Source: Cytobacillus horneckiae (GTDB lineage: Bacteria; Bacillota; Bacilli; Bacillales; Cytobacillaceae). From it: 64,000 nt of DNA. The position numbers were made by a program, and so were the translations under genes. Positions 57,601 to 64,000 of this stretch are shown here, piece after piece (the first letter of the stretch is position 1; the number at the start of each line of letters is the position of its first letter). Location: positions 124,001 to 188,000 of the forward strand of contig NZ_PISD01000030.1 in the NCBI RefSeq assembly GCF_002835735.1, given 5' to 3'. Under the pieces are notes generated by a model. It made no database searches. It saw only the letters and a list, made by a program, of their open reading frames with translations, and was not told the DNA's origin.

Positions 57601-59619
57601 TTATTGAAAACGATCTTTGTTTGCTTTGAAGGTGTCTGTTACTTTGTCGATGACGATTTTGGAGCCACCTTGTTTTTCAACGCCTTCTATCATCATCGAA
57701 ATGAGCAGTTTAGGATTTTCAGGATTATAGGCAACAAACAAGCCATTTTCCTGACCTTCTTCATCCGCGCTAAGCTTTAGCTCAGCTGTGCCGGTTTTCC
57801 CTGCTAGCGGGTAGCCGTCGATTCTCGCTCCTCTTGCAGTCCCGCCTGGTTCATTGACAACCTTCTTCATCGCAGTTTCTACGGTTGCAGCAATATCTTC
57901 ACTAATAACGTTTTCCTTCCATACTTGGCTCTTTTCATCGTTAAGCTGCAAAATCGGCTTGATGATGGATCCCTTGTTAATGAAAGCTGTATAAGCAGTT
58001 GCCAAGTGAACGACACTCATTTCCACATGACCTTGTCCATAGCCTGAATCAGCAAGAAGGATTTCTGTACCAAGTTCACCGATTTGCGAGTTCTCAATCG
58101 GGAAATCGAATGGAATGTCCTCTTCAAATCCAAAATCCTTCAGTCCTGCAGTGAATTTATCATTTCCTAAATTAAGTGCTGCTTGGGCAAAGTAGATATT
58201 ATCAGAAATCATCATGGCCAAGTCAAAATCGACTGGCTTGCCTGGATCAGAGACTCTCGTTACTTTATAAGTGCCCCATGATTCACCCTTGCCCCATTTT
58301 AACCCTTTAATATCCATCGCGTCATTTGGGTTCAGCGTTCCTTCCTTAAGCCCAACCGCACCAGTAATCGGCTTAATCACAGAGCCTGGTGCATAAGTGT
58401 GCTGGAACCGATTAAGAAACGGCTGGTTTTTATCATTTTCCAGCTCTTCTAACTTTGCACCCGTGTATCCTAATGTCGCTTCATTCGGATCAAAGCTTGG
58501 GCTGCTGACAAGTGCCAGTGTTTCGCCTGTCACCGGATCGATTGCCGCGGCTGTACCCTGTTTTCCATCAAGTTGTTTATAAAGATCCTCCTGGAGGGTT
58601 AAATCAATTGTTAACTGAACATTGTCGCCATTTTCTACCGGTTTTTCAGCTATGGTTACTTCTGACCCGTCCTCTTTATTTATACCAATTGTCACTCCAT
58701 TGGTCCCTTTTAGTTTCTCTTCAAATACGCTCTCAAGTCCTCTTTTTCCAATGACATCATTGTTCGAATAGCCTTTGTCTTTGTTTTTCTCCAAATCATC
58801 TGCTGTAACTGTAGCAACATTACCGATAAGATGTGCTGCCGCTTCTCCTGCAGGGTAGACTCTTCCTTGTACATCCTGCTTCAGGACACCTGGAAGTGCA
58901 AACAGCTTCTCTAATAATGATTGATTATCTGGTGATACTCTTTTAATCGGTACAAAATGCTCAGGCTGTACCCAATCTGCTTCAATTGTTTTTTTCACTT
59001 GATCAGCAGACATATTGAGCAGCTTCGCTAATTCTTCTATTGTTTTATCTGCCTGATCACCCATTTGCTGGGGAACGACACCGATTTGATAGATTGTGCC
59101 GTTAAAAGCAAGTATATCTCCTGTGCGGTCAACAATCTCTCCCCGCTGTGCCGGAACAGTCTGATAAGAAATCTTATCTTTCGGTCCAAGCTCTGGAAAA
59201 ATATAAGTTGTATCCCAATCGATAAACCAATTTTCCTCGTCCTCAGCTTCTTCTTTAACAAGTGTAGCCTCATGTGTAAATTTAATCTCGCCAGCAGCAC
59301 TATTCATCTTAGCTGAGAAAGGTAAATCAATTGTTTTCTCATCTTTATTTATTTCTTTTTCTTCATCTTTTTTATATGTAATTTCTAGGTCAGTAATGTC
59401 CAAGTCTTTATATACTTTCTCATAACGCGCAACAAAATCCTCTTTGCTAATTGCTTCTTTTGCTTCGGTTGAGAGCAAGCGATACATTTTATCAAAATCC
59501 TCTTTATTCCAATATTCGATATATTGTGATAATCGATCTTCCGGATTCACATCTTTATTACATGCACCTAGTACAACCAAAAACAAGATAGAAACACTAA
59601 ATACAAGTATCTTTCTCAT
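57601..59619 (-). CDS. pbpC: Class B penicillin-binding protein 3 (PbpC-like)
   Basis: A 672-residue lipoprotein-like transpeptidase, close to B. subtilis PbpC in size and layout. Signal with LVVLGAC (Cys19 or so), NTF2-like MecA_N domain (about 28-150: LSQYIEYWNKEDFDKMYRLL), dimerisation domain (QTVPAQRGEIVDRTG) and transpeptidase. Active-site motifs are SVIKP (APGSVIKPITG), SDN in MMISDNIYFAQ and KTGTAE. The MecA_N domain is the one shared with beta-lactam-tolerant PBP2a-type proteins. RBS is GGGGGGAGATAG. It is monocistronic, with a hairpin after the gene. Confidence 0.93.
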   Translation of the reverse strand: MRKILVFSVSILFLVVLGACNKDVNPEDRLSQYIEYWNKEDFDKMYRLLSTEAKEAISKEDFVARYEKVYKDLDITDLEITYKKDEEKEINKDEKTIDLPFSAKMNSAAGEIKFTHEATLVKEEAEDEENWFIDWDTTYIFPELGPKDKISYQTVPAQRGEIVDRTGDILAFNGTIYQIGVVPQQMGDQADKTIEELAKLLNMSADQVKKTIEADWVQPEHFVPIKRVSPDNQSLLEKLFALPGVLKQDVQGRVYPAGEAAAHLIGNVATVTADDLEKNKDKGYSNNDVIGKRGLESVFEEKLKGTNGVTIGINKEDGSEVTIAEKPVENGDNVQLTIDLTLQEDLYKQLDGKQGTAAAIDPVTGETLALVSSPSFDPNEATLGYTGAKLEELENDKNQPFLNRFQHTYAPGSVIKPITGAVGLKEGTLNPNDAMDIKGLKWGKGESWGTYKVTRVSDPGKPVDFDLAMMISDNIYFAQAALNLGNDKFTAGLKDFGFEEDIPFDFPIENSQIGELGTEILLADSGYGQGHVEMSVVHLATAYTAFINKGSIIKPILQLNDEKSQVWKENVISEDIAATVETAMKKVVNEPGGTARGARIDGYPLAGKTGTAELKLSADEEGQENGLFVAYNPENPKLLISMMIEGVEKQGGSKIVIDKVTDTFKANKDRFQ

Positions 59620-59892
59620 CTATCTCCCCCCTGCTACCATTTTACCATTGAAGTAGTAAATATTTCTATAGAGAGGCAATAGGGTTTTGTGTCTATTTAT
59701 CGTTCTTTTGAATATGAAAGGCTCTCTAGGAAAAACTTTTGTTTTTACTGGCTAATGAAATCGAAAAAATAGCGGAATAGGTAGATTGTCCGACCGTCTT
59801 TGTGGAACACCTTGTTTACTAACTCCTCGGCAGCATCCAATTCCTCACTTCAAAAAAAGCTACCGACATTGTCGACAGCACTCTAAAATTTA

Positions 59893-60840
59893 TTATGAAA
59901 GTACAGCTAATCTTTTTTCCACTTCTTCTTCAGTTAAGCCGTGCTGCGCAATATAGCGGTTACGCGGATGTGTACGACAGTGGTCTGAGCAGCTGCGCAA
60001 ATATTTGTGTTCGTTTTCTTCGGAGCAAAGGATTTTTTTGTTGCACTCAGGATTGGCACAGTTTACATAGCGCTCACATGGTTCGCCTGTGTAGTAATCT
60101 TTACCAACAACAACATGTTCCTTTTGGTTGACTGGTACAGCGATTCTTTCATCAAATACGTATAGCTGTCCATCCCAAAGATCGCCTTGTACTTCTGGAT
60201 CTTTACCATAAGTTACAATTCCTCCATGAAGCTGGGCCACATCCTCAAAGCCTTCTTCTAAAAGCCAGCCAGAGAATTTTTCACAGCGAATGCCGCCTGT
60301 GCAATAAGTAACAATCTTTTTGTCACCTAACATTTCTTTATTATCTTGAACCCACTTAGGAAGGTCACGGAAGTTTGTAATATCTGGACGAATCGCCCCT
60401 CTAAAATGTCCAAGGTCGTATTCGTAATCATTTCTCGCATCCAATACAACAGTATCCTCATCATTTAAACTCTCGTAAAACTCTTTAGCGCTTAAATATT
60501 TTCCCGTTGTTTCATTTGGATTAATATCATTTTCTAATCGAAGCGTCACAAGCTCTGGACGATAGCGAACCTTCATTTTTTTAAATGCATGTTCATCTGA
60601 TTCATCGATTTTGATGATCATATCAGCAAAACGTGGATCTGCTTTCATATGTTCAATATAACGATCCGTTTGTTCTACTGTTCCTGAGCAAGTACCGTTG
60701 ATTCCTTCGTCAGCAATAAGAATACGTCCTTTTATCCCTAACTCTTTACAAAAAGCTAAATGCTCTTGCGCGTATTCCTCACCATTTTCAATTGGTACAT
60801 ACATGTAATACAGTAATACTCTATAAGGTTTTTGTTCCAT
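59893..60840 (-). CDS. trhO: tRNA uridine(34) hydroxylase TrhO (rhodanese family)
   Basis: An oxygen-dependent tRNA hydroxylase of about 315 residues that makes 5-hydroxyuridine at the wobble position. The N-terminal acylphosphatase-like region ([19 protein letters not shown]) is followed by a rhodanese domain with active-site cysteine in [15 protein letters not shown], and a C-terminal cysteine-rich zinc-like part ([28 protein letters not shown]). I start it at ATG 60840 because AGGTGG lies just upstream; the frame extends a further seven codons. It is not linked to its neighbours. Confidence 0.93.
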   Translation of the reverse strand: MEQKPYRVLLYYMYVPIENGEEYAQEHLAFCKELGIKGRILIADEGINGTCSGTVEQTDRYIEHMKADPRFADMIIKIDESDEHAFKKMKVRYRPELVTLRLENDINPNETTGKYLSAKEFYESLNDEDTVVLDARNDYEYDLGHFRGAIRPDITNFRDLPKWVQDNKEMLGDKKIVTYCTGGIRCEKFSGWLLEEGFEDVAQLHGGIVTYGKDPEVQGDLWDGQLYVFDERIAVPVNQKEHVVVGKDYYTGEPCERYVNCANPECNKKILCSEENEHKYLRSCSDHCRTHPRNRYIAQHGLTEEEVEKRLAVLS

Positions 60841-60861
60841 TTTACTTTTTCCACCTATCAC

Positions 60862-61222
60862 TTTTATATTTGCAAGATATAATGGTTCAATAGGTTTTTA
60901 ACACCATTTTCTTACTGATAATATTATAACAAATTAAACAAGAATTATTTAGTCTATTTTCGACACCTTTTTTTGGCTAAATAGGAAAGGCTAACTTAGC
61001 TTATATGTAGAAGGTGTTCCTAAAGCTTTCTGCCAAGGCATAACGAATCCATAGGCGTTGTTTCACAGGTCATTCTTCTCCTACTATAAGTAAGTAAACT
61101 GCTTTCTAGCCAGTATAATCGAATAAACAAAAAATAATCGAAAATACCCATATCTGAATATTTATAATTATTGATTAATATATACAATCTATCATATTAT
61201 TAGAAGTAAAGGAGGTATCGAT
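60862..61222. promoter_or_regulatory. Leader and promoter region of the PlcR-like gene
   Basis: No ORF here. On the plus strand it holds two direct repeats of ATAATCGAA (61115-61123 and 61134-61142), centres 19 bp apart, so on the same helix face, a candidate regulator site. A possible -35 TTGATT is at 61172-61177, but the -10 is indistinct. The minus-strand half is the trhO promoter region. Confidence 0.4.
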
Positions 61223-62110
61223 ATGAGCCTTGATACAGTAAGCTTTGGGGAAATTCTCAGCGATCTTCGCCACTACAAGAAAATCGGGATTGAAGATCTT
61301 GCATATGAGATTTGTTCAGTGGAAGAGTTAATAGAGTTTGAAAAAGGCAAGAAATATCCCACCTTAGATCAGTTATATGAAATAGCCGCTAGACTGAATG
61401 TCGAAGTAAGTCATTTCATTAACTACGCATCCTCGAGTACCTTCAATTATGTAACGGCTGTGTTTCAATTAATAAAAAAATATAAACGTGAACGGGACTA
61501 TGAAGCGATTTACGAGATTGTCAAAGGAGAGAGGGATAATCCGCTATTCAAGCAAAGTTTATCGCAGCAGTTTATGCTGTGGCATGAAGGCATTTGCAAG
61601 TATTACTTGCACAATGATTTAGCTGAGTCAGTTCAGCTGCTATACAGAGCGATTGATTTAACGAATCCGGACAGAAGCAATCTTTCTGAAAATGAAATTG
61701 AGATCCTCACAAGCTTGGCAATTATTAAATTTGAAGAAAAAGATTATATTTCAGCAACCAATATGTTTGAGGATGCACTGGATAATTTGGATTCTCTCCC
61801 ACATATTCTAGATCCAAAAGTAAAACTGCGGATACTTTACGGATTATCGCAGACTTTGTCTGGAAGGGATATGTATAAAGAATCTTTAAAATATAGCAAT
61901 CTAGGACTTAATTATTGTATAAATAATGAACTTCTCTATCTATTTGGAGAATTCTACTACCAATCTGGTGAAAATTATATAAAAATAAACGAGATTGATA
62001 GAGGAATTGAATATATTAATAAAGCAAAATCAGTCTTTTTGCTCCAAAATGATGAAAAATTTGCCAAATTAGTAAGTTTAGAGCTAGATAAATTATTAGA
62101 AAAGTGTTAA
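61223..62110 (+). CDS. PlcR-like RRNPP peptide-sensing regulator
   Basis: A 295-residue transcription factor. The N-terminal helix-turn-helix (about 8-66: FGEILSDLRHYKKIGIEDLAY and YPTLDQLYEIAARLNV) is diverged; the rest is five degenerate TPR-like helix pairs as in PlcR/NprR. A stretch resembles B. cereus PlcR closely in kind: QFMLWHEGICKYYLHND has the same FxxW arrangement, and the last repeat ends YYQSGENYIKINEIDRGIEYINKAKS. ATG has AAAGGAGG seven bases before. It lies 44 bp upstream of the GLPTQH precursor gene, the plcR-papR order. It probably binds that peptide after import and then controls its own operon or secreted targets. Confidence 0.9.
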   Translation: MSLDTVSFGEILSDLRHYKKIGIEDLAYEICSVEELIEFEKGKKYPTLDQLYEIAARLNVEVSHFINYASSSTFNYVTAVFQLIKKYKRERDYEAIYEIVKGERDNPLFKQSLSQQFMLWHEGICKYYLHNDLAESVQLLYRAIDLTNPDRSNLSENEIEILTSLAIIKFEEKDYISATNMFEDALDNLDSLPHILDPKVKLRILYGLSQTLSGRDMYKESLKYSNLGLNYCINNELLYLFGEFYYQSGENYIKINEIDRGIEYINKAKSVFLLQNDEKFAKLVSLELDKLLEKC

Positions 62111-62154
62111 TATTTAATTGTAATATATTTCAAATTTCGAAAGGAGTGTAATGC

Positions 62155-62355
62155 ATGAAGAAGTTAGTTTCTGCTTCTGTTGTGGCTTTATCTGTTTTCG
62201 CTTTTAGTGGTTTTGCTGGTGCTTCAGGACTCCCTACTCAACATGGTGCCGAAGGTCTGCCTACTCAGCACGGACTTCCTACTCAACATGGTGCCGAAGG
62301 TCTGCCTACTCAGCATGGACTTCCTACTCAACATGGATTACCTACACAACATTAA
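62155..62355 (+). CDS. Multi-copy pheromone precursor (six GLPTQH repeats)
   Basis: A 66-residue secreted precursor. Residues 1-24 are a Sec signal (MKKLVSASVVALSVFAFSGF, then AGAS), after which everything is repeats: GLPTQH-GAE-GLPTQH-GLPTQH-GAE-GLPTQH-GLPTQH-GLPTQH, ending at the stop. ATG 62155 follows AAGGAG by eight bases; an out-of-frame ATG at 62151 is ignored. The place after a PlcR-like receptor, the signal sequence and a short Leu-Pro-containing peptide like PapR (which ends LPFEF) make it a quorum-sensing signal gene. Multiple tandem copies, like yeast alpha-factor, would raise signal yield per protein. Processing enzyme and exact mature form are unknown. Confidence 0.88.
   Translation: MKKLVSASVVALSVFAFSGFAGASGLPTQHGAEGLPTQHGLPTQHGAEGLPTQHGLPTQHGLPTQH
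62227..62334 (+). repeat. 45-bp tandem repeat inside the precursor gene
   Basis: Two nearly identical 45-bp units (62227-62271 and 62272-62316) and a partial third (62317-62334). Each unit codes for GLPTQHGAEGLPTQH. Two codon types alternate, GGA-CTY-CCT-ACT-CAA-CAT and GGT-CTG-CCT-ACT-CAG-CAY, so the unit itself is an older duplication. Confidence 0.9.
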
Positions 62356-62373
62356 TAATTAAACATACGATAG

Positions 62374-62406
62374 AAGGCATCTCCCCGCCAGGAGGTGCTT
62401 TTTTCT
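62374..62406 (+). terminator. Terminator after the precursor gene
   Basis: AAGGCATCTCC and GGAGGTGCTTT form a stem around CCGCCA and run into a T tract. It ends the receptor-precursor transcript. Confidence 0.85.
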
Positions 62407-62423
62407 TTTGTTCATGCTGTATT

Positions 62424-62570
62424 CTATGATTTTGTCGAATAGAGGAGAGTTTCAAGATCAGCTGCAATGCTATCAAGCATTTGTTGAAGTTTAATGTCAT
62501 TATTACTAGTTCCTGTTTCATACGCCTTTGTAAGCACTTCTAACAGGAACGAATCGTTCTCGTGGTTCAA
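62424..62570 (-). CDS. Small acidic protein of 48 residues, unrecognised
   Basis: On the minus strand AGGAGGA precedes a TTG at 62570 by ten bases and opens a 48-codon frame to TAG at 62424. The product (NHENDSFLLEVLTKAYETG, then NNDIKLQQMLDSIAADLETLL) is acidic and looks like two amphipathic helices. The size recalls small Bacillus sporulation modulators such as Spo0E or Sda, but the key motifs of those families are not there. Its end approaches the precursor-gene terminator. Confidence 0.45.
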   Translation of the reverse strand: MNHENDSFLLEVLTKAYETGTSNNDIKLQQMLDSIAADLETLLYSTKS

Positions 62571-62882
62571 TTTATTTCTATCCTCCTACATATCATTAGG
62601 TATATAATACTAAAATATTCTGAAAACATCAATAGATTAAATTAAAAAAGTACCGTTTCCATAGAATTTTTGGAAACGGTATAAAAGAGAATTGATTTGA
62701 TAGGATAGAGATCCAAAGAAATGCGTTATATTAACGACCTATAAGGGTATTAAAACACAAGTCGGATAATTATGTATTCATAATAATCAGCGATATTCTA
62801 AAATTTCTCTGCCTTTTTCGATCAATTTGACTACTTTTCTTTATTAATTATAACTCTAGGAATATCGAAAGGATTGATAGAG
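62571..62882. other. Region between small ORF and broken receptor gene: hairpin and promoter
   Basis: No gene. A hairpin of ACCGTTTCC and GGAAACGGT (62652-62683) is followed by six T residues only on the minus strand, where no upstream gene is known, so it may end an unannotated minus-strand RNA. A palindrome TTATG-TATT-CATAA is at 62770-62783. The plus-strand promoter of the next gene is listed separately. Confidence 0.5.
62827..62854 (+). promoter_or_regulatory. σA-type promoter of the second PlcR-like gene
   Basis: TTGACT, a 16-base spacer and TATAAC, 28 bases upstream of the ATG at 62883 with its AAAGGA ribosome site. The promoter is intact although the gene behind it is broken. Confidence 0.55.
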
Positions 62883-63745
62883 ATGGATTTTTCTGCGATT
62901 GGAAAAAAGTAAAAGAACTGCGCAAAAGTTTAGGACTATCACAGGCTGAATTAGCAGAAGGCATATGTACTCAAGCACAAATTAGCAAAATTGAAAACGG
63001 CGATGTGATTCCCCTCGCCTCGACACTCTACTTGCTTGCCCAGCGATTAGGCTTAAGTGTTGACTACTTTTTTGATATTAGTTTATCTCCAAGGCTAGAT
63101 TATGTACATGAGGTATCAGAGCAATTGAAGTTAGCACGGAAAAGAGTGAATTATGCATTGATAAAAGAAATTGTTAAGGCAGAAGAAAATAATCCATTAT
63201 TTATAGCTAATAAATATCACCATCAGCTTCTCATTTAGCATAAGGCCATTTATTGTTATCATCTCCATCGCAATTTTGAGCTTGCCGTTCAATTGATAGA
63301 AGATGCAATCGCAATGACATTTGAGAAAGTACCTAGCGAAAGAGAGATTGAAATTTATTTTAGTAAAGGGATATTCTTTGCAGAGGAAAAACGACATAAA
63401 GAGGCACTTGAAATCTATCAAGAAGCTGACAGACGATTAAAAAATCTACTTTACTTAAAGGATACAACAATTCGCTCACGCATTTCTTTTAACTTGGCAA
63501 AGTCCCTGACCAATTTAGAACAATATGAGAAGTCGATAAACACTTGTCATTTCCCCATAAAAGAATGTCTACAAAACGATGATTTTTATTTATTAGGTGA
63601 CCTTAACTACCAAATTGGTTTTAACTACGAGCTACAGAAAGAGTGTCAAAAAGCAATTATTTTTTATGAAAAAGCATTTTTTATTTTTACAATGCAAGGA
63701 AGTCCGTTTATTCAAATTGTTACCGATAAAATTAAGAACTTATAA
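62883..63745 (+). pseudogene. Second PlcR-like regulator, broken by frameshift and amber codon
   Basis: With two repairs this is a receptor of about 287 residues. The HTH is canonical (KELRKSLGLSQAELAEG and QAQISKIENGDVIP), unlike the diverged HTH of its neighbour. The ATG at 62883 reads MDFSAIGKK and stops at 62910; the rest is in the -1 frame. The switch lies in A-AAA-AAG (62903-62909), a canonical -1 slippery heptamer, although simple loss of one A explains it too. Then TAG at 63236-63238 interrupts HHQLLI-stop-HKAIYCYHL exactly where the paralogue and PlcR have Trp (TGG). TPR repeats continue to 63745. No cognate precursor gene follows. It is probably decayed. Confidence 0.85.
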
Positions 63746-63829
63746 AGTCAGATTTTGTCGTAAGTCCTTTATTCACATGTCTTTAGTCATCGATTTTTGC
63801 AAGTTTTGCTGTTTTTTTGTCAAAGGATG

Positions 63830-63856
63830 TAAAAAATATGATTCTATAGCCGATAT
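63830..63856 (+). promoter_or_regulatory. σD promoter
   Basis: TAAA, 15 bases and GCCGATAT: a full match to the σD consensus for motility and autolysin genes, 50 bases upstream of the start of the last gene. Confidence 0.85.
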
Positions 63857-63906
63857 TATGATAGAATTTACCTTAAAATATAGCAAAAAAGGAGAGATTA
63901 CGAGAC

Positions 63907-64000
63907 GTGAAAAAACAAATGGTGTCGCTAGCTGCAGTCGCTATAGTTTCCTCTGCTTTTGCCGCTCAGGCGTCCGCAGATTCGACGCATACCGTAAAAA
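63907..64000 (+). CDS. Secreted protein, probable LysM-type autolysin, N-terminal part
   Basis: GTG at 63907 follows AAAGGAGAG by about nine bases. The visible residues are a signal peptide (VKKQMVSLAAVAIVSSAFAA, then QASA) and then DSTHTVK, where the window ends. A mature start with H-T-V-K is what opens a LysM repeat (next expected: SGDSLW or similar). The σD promoter supports a cell-separation hydrolase like LytF or LytE. Family is inferred, not shown. Confidence 0.65.
   Translation, partial: MKKQMVSLAAVAIVSSAFAAQASADSTHTVK

Noticed and set aside
61223..62110. Rap-type phosphatase
   Set aside because: An N-terminal DNA-binding HTH and PlcR-like repeat layout are present, which Rap proteins lack.
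62227..62352. Regular short repeats suggest a CRISPR array
   Set aside because: The repeats are in frame, code for GLPTQH units behind a signal peptide, and lack variable spacers.
62431..62439. TTTGTCGAA, a perfect Spo0A box
   Set aside because: It lies in the last codons of the small minus-strand ORF, far from any start, so chance is likely.

Overview
The window reads as a chromosomal segment of a low-GC, Gram-positive, endospore-former-type Bacillaceae bacterium. Supporting signs are strong AGGAGG-type ribosome sites, TTG and GTG starts, CcpA cre boxes, a σD promoter, Spo0A-type boxes, an LPXTG surface protein, a PBP3-type transpeptidase, a YwqCDE-type tyrosine phosphorelay and PlcR-type RRNPP regulators. 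I cannot name the species.

Layout. (1) 1-4.9 kb: a carboxylate TRAP transporter (DctP-DctQ-DctM, the last cut by the window edge) with a split UxaA/SuyAB-type lyase. The divergent FadR-type regulator is frameshifted near its C-terminus, and three copies of a TGGTAGTACC operator lie between. (2) 5.0-10.6 kb: a tricarboxylate unit with a LysR regulator, TctABC transporter and TcuA-like flavoprotein; a perfect cre box sits in the tctC leader. (3) 10.6-11.1 kb: small ORFs, including a 50-residue membrane peptide. (4) 11.1-27.9 kb: a large catabolic island of two divergent units: HMG-CoA-lyase-like enzyme, type III CoA-transferase, two MmgE/PrpD proteins, two IclR regulators, a complete Liv-type ABC importer, a cyclic amidohydrolase, an isochorismatase-fold amidase, a frameshifted flavoprotein and a LeuCD-like hydratase. 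One operator motif recurs at three of its promoters. A plausible but unproven reading is import and ring-opening of a cyclic imide or amide, then hydration, CoA activation and cleavage through citramalyl-CoA. (5) 28.0-34.7 kb: an unusual Opp-type importer whose binding protein is circularly permuted, whose permeases carry long N-terminal extensions and whose two ATPases are fused.

(6) 35.1-53.0 kb: a Wzx/Wzy-type exopolysaccharide or capsule operon on the minus strand. It runs from CpsA/CpsD/CpsB-type regulation and nucleotide-sugar enzymes through an initiating sugar transferase, glycosyltransferases, Wzy and Wzx to UDP-glucose dehydrogenase. Its central part is AT-rich and holds three ATP-grasp genes, one TupA-like, suggesting an amino-acid-decorated uronate polymer. 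(7) 53.2-60.9 kb: an SGNH-type secreted protein, an LRR/fibronectin LPXTG wall protein with a Spo0A-like promoter, PbpC-type PBP and TrhO tRNA hydroxylase.

(8) 61.2-64.0 kb holds the most striking system: a PlcR-like peptide receptor followed directly by a short secreted precursor with six copies of GLPTQH, apparently a multi-copy quorum-sensing pheromone gene. A second PlcR-like gene follows, broken by an A-run frameshift and an amber codon. Last comes the start of a σD-promoted secreted protein, probably a LysM-type autolysin.
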